64,000 bases of DNA from contig QFQX01000025.1 of assembly GCA_003248775.1 (NCBI GenBank), positions 1 to 64,000 of the forward strand, in the 5' to 3' direction. Positions 34,540-43,527 of this stretch are shown piece after piece. Under the pieces are notes generated by a model that worked only from the letters and a program-made list of their open reading frames with translations, was not told the DNA's origin and did not search any database. The stretch is from Shinella sp. (GTDB lineage Bacteria; Pseudomonadota; Alphaproteobacteria; Rhizobiales; Rhizobiaceae). Within the stretch, counting starts at the first letter, position 1; every line of letters starts with the position of its first letter. The translations under genes and the position numbers were made by a program.

Positions 34540-34684
34540 GCTTTCCACAGGCTCAACATGAGAAAACGAACCTAATTTCCGCAACGTTCCCGGAACATTT
34601 GAATCGAGGAGCGGAACAAAACAGGATTATCTTTATCGCTGGAAACCCGCGAGTGTTGTGAGCCGCCTTTTCAAGAAATTCCAT

Positions 34685-34722
34685 ATCCCTTCGCCGGCAA
34701 AGAAAACAGCCGCCGAAGGGAT
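34685..34722. terminator. Strong hairpin between convergent hmuV and a small secreted gene
   Basis: Two 14-base arms (34685-34698 and 34709-34722) pair at 13 of 14 positions around a 10-base A-rich loop. The core arms are ATCCCTTCG and CGAAGGGAT. There is no clear U-run on either side. It lies between convergent genes, so a bidirectional stop is likely; a dispersed palindromic repeat is the alternative. Confidence 0.5.
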
Positions 34723-34772
34723 TAGCTCCATGCATAACCCTACCCATATAGGAAAATGCAGCCGGCAAAGGC

Positions 34773-35108
34773 TCATTCGTGAATGGTGTAGGAGCCCAGT
34801 TCGCAGAGGTTCTGTGAGTCCTCGGTGGTGTCCAGAGCGGAACCTTCCTCGAATTCGAAGCGCATGTCGTATTCGCAAACAGTGCGGCCATCAGCGATGG
34901 TAAGCTTTACGCTCTCGCCTGGCCCCAGAACGTCCTTGCCGAAGACATCGTCTTCCCAGTCATCAACACCGACCGGAGACGTGTAGAATCGAGTCAGAAC
35001 GGAATTGGTGCCGTTGGTCAGAGTGAAGACCAGATCCTCGGCCTGCGCCGCGGTGGTGGTCAGGATTGCAGCCGCCAGAAAACCTGCGGCGGAAAGCATC
35101 GATTTCAT
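34773..35108 (-). CDS. Small secreted protein of unknown function
   Basis: The 111-residue product from ATG 35108 has a signal peptide (MLSAAGFLAAAILTTTAAQA) and a mature domain of about 85 residues: DLVFTLTNGTNSVLTRFYTS, DDWEDDVFGKDVLGPGES, a Cys in TVCEYDMRFEFEEGS and a second in NLCELGSYTIHE. The LTNGTNSVLTRFY motif recurs in small alphaproteobacterial periplasmic proteins without known function. A GGAGA element lies 11 bases upstream. Confidence 0.75.
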   Translation of the reverse strand: MKSMLSAAGFLAAAILTTTAAQAEDLVFTLTNGTNSVLTRFYTSPVGVDDWEDDVFGKDVLGPGESVKLTIADGRTVCEYDMRFEFEEGSALDTTEDSQNLCELGSYTIHE

Positions 35109-35275
35109 GCGAAACAAATCTCCAAGCCCGAGATTGGGCAAAGTCTGCATATCGCAAAATAGTAAAGTAACGATCCCGTGATCACGCATCGCGCTGACCA
35201 ATTTTGGACGACGCATGAAAAAACTTCCGCGAGAGCGGAACTTCTACTTTGAAATCACAAAACTTCAAGAGATTA

Positions 35276-35351
<76 letters not shown>

Positions 35352-35475
35352 GTCAGCACCGTCTTGCGGTGTGAGAGGGCGTATAAACAGGATCCGCACT
35401 GTTGTCCAGCGCGGAAGCCGAGATTCTTTGACCTTTTGTCAAAAAAAATTAAAAATTAGAAATTACCCATTATTT

Positions 35476-36393
35476 TCAGATATCTAGAACACCCGTTGCG
35501 ACGCGTACCGCTTGCCCGCCGATGCGAGCCCGGGAAATCTCGCCATCCTTGGCGTCGATATGCAGGTGAATATAGGACGGTCGCCCCATCTCGACGCCCT
35601 GCTCCACCATCATCGGATGATGCCCGTCCGGCAGCGCGTCGAAGTGACGGATTGCTCCCGACAGCGCTGCAACGGCTGAACCCGTCGCGGGATCTTCAGA
35701 AATACCCATGTCGGGAGAAAACATCCGCGCATGGAACTTCGCGCCGTGATGCACGCCGCCACGACAATAGACATAGGCCGACGTTAACCCGCCCTCGCAA
35801 AGCGGCGCCGTCCGCTCCCAGAGTTGCGGATCGAAATCGACGCGCTCGACGGCGCTGAGATTATGCACAGGCACCAGAAGGAATGGAACGCCGGCACTCC
35901 AGATCGACGGAACGTGATTCTCGAAACCAAGTTCCGTGATTTTCAACGACAGCGCATCGGCGATACCCTGCCGGTCCAGTGCCAACTCATAACTCATCGA
36001 CGTCTTGGGGAGATCGAACTCCGCGAAGCTCGCCTCCCCCTCCCTCAGCCGCACCGCACAGCGCACAGGCCCGACATTTTCTTCCAACACGGAGACGAGA
36101 TCGAGATTGCCACCCGCGTCTACATAGGCGCGTTCGGCAAGAGCGATCGCAGTACCCACGGTCGGGTGGCCGGCAAACGGCAATTCGCGCCCAGGCGTGA
36201 AGATACGCAACCGAGCGCTGTGCGACCCGTTCGACGCCTTCATGACGAACACTGTCTCCGACAGGTTCATTTCCGCCGCAATCTCCTGCATCGCGTCATC
36301 GGACAAGTCATCGGCTTCGAAGACAACGGCGAGCGGATTGCCAGCCAGCTTCCGGTTGGTGAAAACGTCGTAGATTGAATAGGGTCGTGCCAA
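35476..36393 (-). CDS. PhzF-family isomerase
   Basis: The 305-residue protein belongs to the PhzF fold: YDVFTNRKLAGNPLAVV at the start, NLSETVFV with the catalytic Glu, FAGHPTVGTAIAL, and a C-terminal SEDPATGSAVAAL. Known PhzF enzymes isomerise dihydro-anthranilates or act as epimerases; most rhizobial members have no assigned substrate. TTG 36393 is chosen because GGCGGAGA lies about 6 bases upstream. No phenazine genes are nearby, so phenazine synthesis is not implied. Confidence 0.88.
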   Translation of the reverse strand: MARPYSIYDVFTNRKLAGNPLAVVFEADDLSDDAMQEIAAEMNLSETVFVMKASNGSHSARLRIFTPGRELPFAGHPTVGTAIALAERAYVDAGGNLDLVSVLEENVGPVRCAVRLREGEASFAEFDLPKTSMSYELALDRQGIADALSLKITELGFENHVPSIWSAGVPFLLVPVHNLSAVERVDFDPQLWERTAPLCEGGLTSAYVYCRGGVHHGAKFHARMFSPDMGISEDPATGSAVAALSGAIRHFDALPDGHHPMMVEQGVEMGRPSYIHLHIDAKDGEISRARIGGQAVRVATGVLDI

Positions 36394-36472
36394 GGGTAGT
36401 CTCCGCCTGTACCTGTATTTCGAACCCGGGAGACTGCCCGACCTTGCCGCGAGGTGCAAGCAAGCAGAACGG

Positions 36473-37225
36473 CTAACCCTTCCCGGTGAAGAACCACTCC
36501 AGCACCGGAGGCATGGCCGTGTTATAGGGATGAGCGCCCGGATCCGGTGAGCGGATCGCAACCGCTCCGGCAATCTCCTTTTCCTCGTCCACCAGCATGT
36601 GCGCCGCGATGCGATCCAGCAGTTCCTCCGCCGGCCTGTCGAACCGATAGCGCTGAAGGATCGTAAGCCGTCTGTTGCGGTAACTTCCGAAGAACCCTTC
36701 CTCGGGCGTGGCCTCTTCGAGATCCAGACCCGTCTCCTCTCGTACCTCGCGCCGCATATTGCCGATGAGATCGCATCGCCCATCGACGATATCGCTCCGG
36801 TCGAGCGAGCCGGCGGCAAAATAAACTTGCCCGGCATTGGCGGTATGCGCACCCATCTTTACGGCGATCAGGGCATTGTCGGAGGAAACGATGACTGGAA
36901 AGCAGAAGGCATGATATCCGCCACGTCCCTTCCCTTGTCCTTGCGGTTGACGACGCCACCACATGAAAGTGGAATAAGGAACCACGAATGCCTCTCCCTC
37001 GAGGACACCATCGCGAAAGGTCAGCCGGTTCTGAAAGACGAGATCGCCATTGAAGAGCGCCGGATTGGCGGCAATCTCTCGCTCCCAGTTTTCTTCCGCG
37101 GCCTCCTTCTCTGCCAAATGGAATGGATGCTCGCCTTCGAGAACCCGAAAGCTGATGTCCTTCACCGGGAAGACGTGCCCATTATTCGGCAGCCCCGTCT
37201 GATCGCAAAAGGGAAGATCGTTCAT
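36473..37225 (-). CDS. Nudix hydrolase
   Basis: The 250-residue protein has an N-terminal domain of about 110 residues and a Nudix fold with the catalytic helix RREVREETGLDLEEA. The first half of the Nudix box is degenerate: the Gly and first Glu positions hold Asp and Cys, while the metal-binding REVREE core is intact. It therefore probably still hydrolyses a nucleoside diphosphate derivative. Its ATG overlaps the stop of the upstream EEP-family gene (ATGA), so the two are made together. Confidence 0.85.
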   Translation of the reverse strand: MNDLPFCDQTGLPNNGHVFPVKDISFRVLEGEHPFHLAEKEAAEENWEREIAANPALFNGDLVFQNRLTFRDGVLEGEAFVVPYSTFMWWRRQPQGQGKGRGGYHAFCFPVIVSSDNALIAVKMGAHTANAGQVYFAAGSLDRSDIVDGRCDLIGNMRREVREETGLDLEEATPEEGFFGSYRNRRLTILQRYRFDRPAEELLDRIAAHMLVDEEKEIAGAVAIRSPDPGAHPYNTAMPPVLEWFFTGKG

Positions 37226-38331
37226 GGGATATCCAGTGAAATGACGATGGGGCAATGATCTGAGGCTTTCGGCCGATCCCAGCCAATGCGCGGATAACGC
37301 TCGACATCCTGCCCCGGTGGAAACACGGTGCGAAACGGCTGGCCGGCCCGGATGATATCGGGGCTCCTGCCAGGATTGGCTGCGGCCAGTGCCGGCGAGA
37401 GCCAGATGTAGTCAAGCTGGCACAGATGCTGTTCTGCCGGCCCACGCGCATGATAGAGCGTCCAGCGATCAAGCGGCTCGCGCCGCAGCATGACATTTTC
37501 AGCAAAGCCGTCGGCGGAAAAGACGTCGAGCGCGCTCGGCCTCGTGTCGCGATATTCGAACCGATAACCGGTCCGCCGGTCGCCGATCACGTCCACCCGC
37601 TCCTGATAATCGTTCATGTCACCGCATATGGCGAAATTCTTGTCCGCCGTCTGCCCCTTGCCGAAACGCTGCTCGATGATATGGCGCACAGCCTTGGTCT
37701 CCGCCTCGCGGACCGGCATCGTCGATGTACGCCCGTCCATGCCATCACGACCGTTGGTCATCGACTTGAAATGAACGACATACAGCGTGAAGGGCCGTCC
37801 TCCGACCACGAGATCCAGCTCAAGGCAGTCGCGCTTGAAGATCCGATCATCGGGCTTGGCGTAGTTTGCCAGCGCCGGCGTAAAAAGCCCGAGATCGGCA
37901 TAGGTCAGGGCCGCATGGCTCTTGATGTCGGAAACGGAAATAGCCTCGCCGTCGCGGGTCTGTTCGCGCATCATCACCCCGACATCGATGCCGCGGCTGT
38001 CATTGCCCTCGACCAGATATTTGTGCCGGTAGCCGGCGCCCATCATGCGGAAGAGATATCCATACTCGAAGTTCTGCAGGGCGGCCATGTTGTCGACCTC
38101 CTGCAGGCAGAGAATGTCGGCATCCGCATCGGCAATCGCCAGCGCCGAGAGCTGGCGGGTATCGTCGGTCGACGCCACCACACGCGCCGCCTCGAGCCGC
38201 TGATAGTCCTGCTCGTTGCGCATTTCGAACAGCTTCAGCACGCGATCCTGTCGCAACTGGTTGCGGAAACCGGTGAAATCGAACCGGGTAATCAGGTTCT
38301 CGATGTTGAAGGTCGAAAGTCTAAGCGCCAT
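37222..38331 (-). CDS. Endonuclease/exonuclease/phosphatase family protein
   Basis: The 369-residue protein has the EEP fold: LSTFNIENL at the start, ADILCLQEVDN with the metal-binding Glu, FAICGDMNDYQERVDV with the GDxN motif, and the C-terminal KASDHCPIVISLDIP with the catalytic Asp-His pair. Related proteins cleave nucleic acids or phosphodiesters; the substrate is unknown and no signal peptide is seen. It is coupled to the Nudix gene downstream. Confidence 0.87.
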   Translation of the reverse strand: MALRLSTFNIENLITRFDFTGFRNQLRQDRVLKLFEMRNEQDYQRLEAARVVASTDDTRQLSALAIADADADILCLQEVDNMAALQNFEYGYLFRMMGAGYRHKYLVEGNDSRGIDVGVMMREQTRDGEAISVSDIKSHAALTYADLGLFTPALANYAKPDDRIFKRDCLELDLVVGGRPFTLYVVHFKSMTNGRDGMDGRTSTMPVREAETKAVRHIIEQRFGKGQTADKNFAICGDMNDYQERVDVIGDRRTGYRFEYRDTRPSALDVFSADGFAENVMLRREPLDRWTLYHARGPAEQHLCQLDYIWLSPALAAANPGRSPDIIRAGQPFRTVFPPGQDVERYPRIGWDRPKASDHCPIVISLDIP

Positions 38332-38478
38332 GAAACGTTCCGTCGGTATCGACTGTCGGGATCGAACGGCGGCGACCTCCGCCACCGCCATCCGGGCTCC
38401 ACAAACGTTTAAACCAGAATCAGGCCACCTTCACGCCCAAACCGCCCCTTGCGGCAAAAGGGCGGAAAAACCGGGACC

Positions 38479-39468
38479 TCAGCTTGCCTTGGCGGTCACT
38501 GTCGCCTTGAACTTGCCCATCAGGTAGGGTCCTGAAAGCACTGGCTGATAACGCGGCTCGTCTCCCGGCGAAAGGCAGGTATCGAGGCAACGGATCTCGG
38601 CAAACCAGTTCGGCTGATGGAAGAATGCGAGCGACTGCCTCCGATCCATTCCACCCTCCTCCGGCGGCGGATTGACCACCCGATGCAGCGTCGAGACCCA
38701 GCGGTCGTTGGTCCACAGCGACATCAGGTCGCCGATATTGATGACGAAGGCGCCGGGCACCGGCGGCACGGAGACCCAGTCTCCCTCTGGCGAAAGAATC
38801 TCCAGCCCGCGGGAACCGGGTTCCGGAAGCAGTATGGTCAGCGATCCGTAATCCGTATGCGCGCCGGCCCTGAGTTGTCCCGGCTGGGGAACGACCGTCT
38901 GGGCGGGATAGTTCAACGCCCGCAAGGCGCTGATCGGCTGATCGATGAAGTCCTCGAAGAAATCCTCCGGCAGTTTCAGGGCCACCGCAAAGACCCGCAT
39001 GATGCGCCGCGCCAAATCCTCCATGGCCCGGTAATAGGCCTTCCACGCATCCGCGAACCCTTCCGGTCCCGCGGGCCAGATGGTTTGCGCATAGCAGAAC
39101 GACAGGGCTTCGCTGTCGGTCATGCCCGCAGGAACGGCAAGCGGACCACCGTTGAAGCTTTCCTTCAGGTCCGGCGGCGTATCGACGTTTTTCGATTTCG
39201 CCAGCGCCTCGGTGCCGGGGCCGAGATAGCCATAGGGATAGCCCGGAAAGGGCGCGCGCGCCGCGTTCTTTTCTTCCGGTGACAGGTCGAAGAAGGTTCT
39301 TGCCGACTGCCAGACGCCGTTGATCACGTCCTTCGGAACGCTGTGCTCCGCGATCGCCAGAAATCCGGTCTTGCGGCAGATCTCGTCCACCGTTTCGCCA
39401 AGGCGCTTCTTCTCCTCCGGCGTTGCGCGTTCGAATGCGCCAAGATCCAATATCGGGAAATCCGCCAT
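38479..39468 (-). CDS. 2-oxoglutarate/Fe(II)-dependent dioxygenase (isopenicillin N synthase-like)
   Basis: The 329-residue enzyme has an N-terminal DIOX_N region (FPILDLGAFERATPEEKKRL) and a jelly-roll core with the iron ligands in HTDYGSLTIL and LHRVVNPP, plus RQSLAFFHQPN where Arg-x-Ser binds 2-oxoglutarate. Substrates in this family range from amino acids to hormones, and none can be inferred. It follows the ABC transporter operon on the same strand by about 67 bases and might be co-transcribed with it. Confidence 0.88.
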   Translation of the reverse strand: MADFPILDLGAFERATPEEKKRLGETVDEICRKTGFLAIAEHSVPKDVINGVWQSARTFFDLSPEEKNAARAPFPGYPYGYLGPGTEALAKSKNVDTPPDLKESFNGGPLAVPAGMTDSEALSFCYAQTIWPAGPEGFADAWKAYYRAMEDLARRIMRVFAVALKLPEDFFEDFIDQPISALRALNYPAQTVVPQPGQLRAGAHTDYGSLTILLPEPGSRGLEILSPEGDWVSVPPVPGAFVINIGDLMSLWTNDRWVSTLHRVVNPPPEEGGMDRRQSLAFFHQPNWFAEIRCLDTCLSPGDEPRYQPVLSGPYLMGKFKATVTAKAS

Positions 39469-39534
39469 GCCTGTTCTCCTTATCTGCCTTTATGGGCGGC
39501 AAGAGAACACCAGCACATGGCGTTGCGCAATGGT

Positions 39535-40563
39535 TCAAAGACGCCACCCCGCCTGTAGCGTCACGCGCAACACCTCGCCAACCCGGGTCGGCTGGCGGCT
39601 GTAGGCACGCAGCGACTGGCCGTCTGCGAGGGTCAGCCGCAGCGCATAGCGTTCGCCCTCATAGAGGACACCGGCAACCGTTGCGGCCACGCCTTCTCCG
39701 CCGACGATGACGTCCTGCGGACGCACCAGCACCTCCGAAAGCGGGTGCAAATCGACTTCACGCTCGAACGCAAGCGCCAGCATCGACCAGTCGAGCGCCC
39801 GCGGATCCTCGCCGGCAAGCGGCAGGCTGAGGATTGCACCCTGCCCGATCAGCGAACCCACCAGCCGCCCCTCGGGACGCGCATAGATCTCGGCCGGCGG
39901 TGCCACCTGCAGCAACCTGCCTTCGGACATGACCGCGACATCGGTCGCCAGCGCCATCGCCTCGGCCTGATCGTGGGTGACATAGACCATGGTCGCACCG
40001 GAGCGCGCATGAAATTCGCGAAAGGTCTCTTCCATCTCCTGACGCAGATGACGGTCGAGATTGGCGAGCGGCTCGTCAAGCAGCACCACATCCGGATCCG
40101 TCACCAGACTGCGCGCCAGCGCCACCCGCTGCCGCTGGCCACCGGAAAGATCGGCCGGACGGCGCTCGGCATATTGCTCCAGCCGAACCGCCTTCAACGC
40201 CTCGCCGACCTTCTTGCGATAGCGCTCGCCGGAAATGCCACGCACCTTCAGGGGATAACCGACATTGGCCGCGACCGTCATATGCGGCCAGAGCGCATAA
40301 GACTGGAACACCATAGCCATGTTGCGCCGCTCCGGCGGCACCGCCCCGGAAGCATCCGAAAGCACCCGCTCGCCAAGAAGGATGGAGCCGTCGCTCGGCG
40401 CTTCGAAACCGGCGATCATTCTCAAGACCGTCGTCTTGCCGCAGCCGGATGGCCCGAGCAGCGCGAGAAAACCGCCATCGCGAATTTCCAGCGATACGTC
40501 GTTCACGGCGGGCTTGCCGGTTCCGTAATCCTTGCAGAGTTTGTGCAGTGTCAGTTTCGCCAA
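39535..40563 (-). CDS. ABC transporter ATP-binding protein (FbpC/PotA type)
   Basis: The 342-residue ATPase has Walker A GPSGCGKTTVL, signature LSGGQRQRVALARSLV, Walker B VVLLDEPLANLD and switch THDQAEAMALA, with a C-terminal regulatory TOBE-like domain. The TTG start at 40563 has AAGGGAG 7 bases upstream and overlaps the permease gene by 13 bases. It forms a complete importer with the next two genes on the strand. Confidence 0.92.
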   Translation of the reverse strand: MAKLTLHKLCKDYGTGKPAVNDVSLEIRDGGFLALLGPSGCGKTTVLRMIAGFEAPSDGSILLGERVLSDASGAVPPERRNMAMVFQSYALWPHMTVAANVGYPLKVRGISGERYRKKVGEALKAVRLEQYAERRPADLSGGQRQRVALARSLVTDPDVVLLDEPLANLDRHLRQEMEETFREFHARSGATMVYVTHDQAEAMALATDVAVMSEGRLLQVAPPAEIYARPEGRLVGSLIGQGAILSLPLAGEDPRALDWSMLALAFEREVDLHPLSEVLVRPQDVIVGGEGVAATVAGVLYEGERYALRLTLADGQSLRAYSRQPTRVGEVLRVTLQAGWRL

Positions 40564-42245
40564 GGAACGACTCCCTTCGGCAGCCGGGCCGCCATCAGTT
40601 CGAGCAGCAGCATCAGCACCACGACCATCGCCACGACCAGCACGGAGAGCGCCGAGGCGAGGTCATAGGAACCACTGTCATCGAGATTATAGATCGCCAC
40701 ACCGAGCGTCTGTGTGCCCGCCGACCACAGAAGCGCCGAGACCGTGAGTTCGTTGCAGGCGATCAGGAAAACGAGGATGACGGACGCGCCCGCCGCCGGC
40801 GCGACCAGCGGCACGATGATATCCGCGAGCCGCCGCCAGAAGCCGGCTCCCGACAGCCGCGCCGCCTCCTCCAGCGCCGGATCGAGCTGGCGCAGCGCAC
40901 TCACCACGGGTTTCAGCCCCACGGCAAAGAAGCTGGAGAAATAGGCCGCGAGAATGATCCAGATCGTGCCGTAGATGGTGACGCCAAGAAGCGGCAGTGG
41001 CGCGGCAAAGACGAGAATGAAGGCGACCGAGATAACGATGCCCGGCAGCGCATAGGGGATCTCGATCATCGCCGAGAGCGCAGCCGAAAGCCGCTTGCCG
41101 CCCCGTGTCAGCGCATAACCCGTCAGCACCCCGATCACCAGAAGTCCGAAGGCGGTCGCCGAGGCCAGGAAAATGGAGTTGGCGAAGGCCGTGCGCGTCA
41201 CCTTCTGGCGGAACAGGATTTCCTCATAGGCCGCGAAGGACGCCGTCTTGAACGACAGCGCCACGCCGTAAGCCGGCACCAGCGAAGCGGAGACGAGCGC
41301 GATGAACGGTGCGATCAGGATCGCGAAAAGCAGGAGCCACAGGAGGAATTCGACCGGCAGGCGCAGGGCACCCAGCCGGAAGGTGGCGGATGCGCCCGCA
41401 AGTCCGATGACGCGATAGTCCCTGCCCTTCAGCGCCCATTCCTGCACCTGCAACCCGACCACCGCCATCACGGCGATCATGCCGGAGAGAATGGCGATGT
41501 CACCGAAGGTGCTGGTGCCGAAACTCGCAAACCGGGCATAGACCAGCGTCGGCAGCGTGTAGATCGAAGCGGGGATACCGAGAATGGCCGGAATGCCGAA
41601 ATTGCCGACACCGGAAACAAACGCCATCGCCGCGCCCGCAATCAGCCCCGGCAGCGACAACGGCAGGACGATGTCCTTCAACACCTGCCACGGCGAAGCA
41701 CCGGAGAGCTTTGCCGCTTCGATGCCGTCGCGCGGCAGGGCGAGCAGCCCGGCGCGCAGCGACAGGAAGACGAGCGGCGAATGTTGCACCCCGTAAAGCA
41801 GGGCAATACCGGCGATCGAATAGAGCGGCTGGGGACTGCCGAGCGGCGGCGCAAGACCGAGCGCCTTCAAGAGCGGGCTGGAAGGTCCCGTCATGCCCAC
41901 CCAGGAAAGCGCCGTTACCTGCGGCGGGATCATCGTCGGCAGCATGAAAAGGAAGCTCAGAAGCCATTTGCCGCGAATATCGGCGAGCGTCAGCGCCAGC
42001 GCGAAAAAGCCGCCGATTGCGACGGCCGCAATCATCCCGAGGACGGACGTCGTCAGCGTGTTCCACGCCGCGGTCCAGATCGCCGGATCGGCGAGAAGCT
42101 CCAGCGCCTTGCCGTTGAGGATCGAAGAAATGCCGGCCATCACCAGCCTTGCGAGCGGCAGCACGCAAAGGCCGGCGACGACGGCCGTGACAAACGGAAA
42201 CAGCCAGCGGGGCTGGCTGTTCGCATTGGTAGAAAAGCGCGGCAT
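40551..42245 (-). CDS. ABC transporter permease, fused two-domain (FbpB type)
   Basis: The 564-residue protein has about twelve membrane helices and two permease domains in one chain, each with an EAA-like loop (GIEAAKLSGASPWQVLKDIVLP and LEEAARLSGAGFWRRLADIIVP, each read in part). This layout is typical of ferric-iron FbpB and of 2-aminoethylphosphonate or thiamine-type permeases. It lies 11 bases after the binding-protein gene. Confidence 0.92.
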   Translation of the reverse strand: MPRFSTNANSQPRWLFPFVTAVVAGLCVLPLARLVMAGISSILNGKALELLADPAIWTAAWNTLTTSVLGMIAAVAIGGFFALALTLADIRGKWLLSFLFMLPTMIPPQVTALSWVGMTGPSSPLLKALGLAPPLGSPQPLYSIAGIALLYGVQHSPLVFLSLRAGLLALPRDGIEAAKLSGASPWQVLKDIVLPLSLPGLIAGAAMAFVSGVGNFGIPAILGIPASIYTLPTLVYARFASFGTSTFGDIAILSGMIAVMAVVGLQVQEWALKGRDYRVIGLAGASATFRLGALRLPVEFLLWLLLFAILIAPFIALVSASLVPAYGVALSFKTASFAAYEEILFRQKVTRTAFANSIFLASATAFGLLVIGVLTGYALTRGGKRLSAALSAMIEIPYALPGIVISVAFILVFAAPLPLLGVTIYGTIWIILAAYFSSFFAVGLKPVVSALRQLDPALEEAARLSGAGFWRRLADIIVPLVAPAAGASVILVFLIACNELTVSALLWSAGTQTLGVAIYNLDDSGSYDLASALSVLVVAMVVVLMLLLELMAARLPKGVVPWRN

Positions 42246-42256
42246 GTGCCCTTCGA

Positions 42257-43237
42257 TCAGTTCGTGCCGAAGATGCCGGAGAAGGTCTTCAGGTCTTCGT
42301 CGGTAGCTTTCAGCGCAGCAGCAGCATCGATCGGGAGAACCTTGATGGTATCGCGCGCCGGGAAGCCTTCCGGAACGGCCATGCCGTTACGGGCCGGGAT
42401 GTAACCGAGCTTCAGGAAGCCTTCCTGCCCCTTTTCGGAAAGCACATAGTCGACGAACTTCTTCGCGGCTTCGGCATTCTTGGAAGATGCGAGGATGCCG
42501 ACCGGCTCGGTGACGGCGGAAACGCCTTCTTCCGGGAAAACGAACTCGACGGGTGCGCCCTTGGCCTTTTCGCGGATCGGCATGTAATCGACCACGACGC
42601 CGTAAGCCTTCTCACCCGACGCGACGGACTTCAGCACGCCGCCGTTGCCGCCGGCGGCAATGGCGCCGTTTGCCTGCAGTTCCTTGTAGTAATCCCAGCC
42701 GAGCGACGAAACGCCGGCCAGCGTCTGGGCGTGGATGAGTGCTGCACCCGAGGTCAGCGGGCTCGGCATGGTCACGAGGCCCTTGGCTTCCGGCTTGGCA
42801 AGATCCTTCCAGCTCGTCGGCTTCATCGAAGCGGCGGTGTTGTACATGATGCCGGTGGTGATGAGCTTGGTGGAGTAATAAAAGCCGTCTGCGTCATAGA
42901 GAGCAGCGTCGTAGTTGGCGGCTTCCGGCGACTTGTAGGCCAGAAGCTGGCCGTTCTGTTTCATGCGCTCGAGCGTGACGGTGTCGGCGATCAGAAGCAC
43001 ATCGGCAACCGGGTTGCCCGCTTCGATTTCGGCCATCAACTTCGCCATGATCTTCGGCGTACCGTCGCGGACCCAGTCGACCTTCACATCGGGATTGGCG
43101 GCCATGAAGCCATCGACCGTCGCCTGCGCATCTTCGTTCGGCTGGCTGGTGTAGAGCACCAGATTGGCGGCATCGGCCGAAACGGTCATGAAGCCGAAAG
43201 CGGCAAGCGCGGTGAAGGCGGAAAGCAGAGTTTTCAT
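42257..43237 (-). CDS. ABC transporter binding protein (Fe3+/phosphonate type)
   Basis: The 326-residue product has a signal peptide (to about SADA) and a type II solute-binding fold: LVLYTSQPNEDAQATVDGF, VDWVRDGTPKIMAKLMAEIE, ADVLLIADTVTLERMKQNG and TTGIMYNTA. The family includes FbpA-like ferric-iron and 2-aminoethylphosphonate binding proteins. I cannot choose between them: there is no clear FbpA tandem-Tyr motif and no phosphonate enzyme nearby. It leads the three-gene importer operon. Confidence 0.88.
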   Translation of the reverse strand: MKTLLSAFTALAAFGFMTVSADAANLVLYTSQPNEDAQATVDGFMAANPDVKVDWVRDGTPKIMAKLMAEIEAGNPVADVLLIADTVTLERMKQNGQLLAYKSPEAANYDAALYDADGFYYSTKLITTGIMYNTAASMKPTSWKDLAKPEAKGLVTMPSPLTSGAALIHAQTLAGVSSLGWDYYKELQANGAIAAGGNGGVLKSVASGEKAYGVVVDYMPIREKAKGAPVEFVFPEEGVSAVTEPVGILASSKNAEAAKKFVDYVLSEKGQEGFLKLGYIPARNGMAVPEGFPARDTIKVLPIDAAAALKATDEDLKTFSGIFGTN

Positions 43238-43527
43238 CGGAACGTCCTCGCAAGTATGAGACGCCGCTCATTAGTGCCGCCGTATAACACCGGCATGACA
43301 CCGGCCTTTCTTTCCCGATAAAAACGAGGACGATCTTCCAGCCGCCCCCAAACACCTGCGTCCGATCACTCTCTTCCCCGGCATTAAAACCGCTTCAACA
43401 ATCCGCGAATATACCAATTTCTTGAGACTTTTATGGGTTCAATGGCGCCCAACCGGAGTTGGGCGTTGCAGACCCACCCAAATCCTGCGATGGCGAAAAA
43501 ATCTTCCGACGGAGAATGGCAAGAGAC

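Noticed and set aside
34531..34550. A replication origin at the DnaA box
   Set aside because: Only one consensus box and one weak neighbour are present, with no AT-rich element or replication genes nearby.
35476..36393. Phenazine biosynthesis from the PhzF-like gene
   Set aside because: No other phz gene is present, and PhzF-fold proteins are widespread in bacteria that make no phenazines.
40449..42404. A 651-codon open frame on the plus strand opposite the fused permease
   Set aside because: The translation is Arg/Gln/Asp-rich and shapeless, typical of the complement of a membrane-protein gene. The permease on the other strand is clear.
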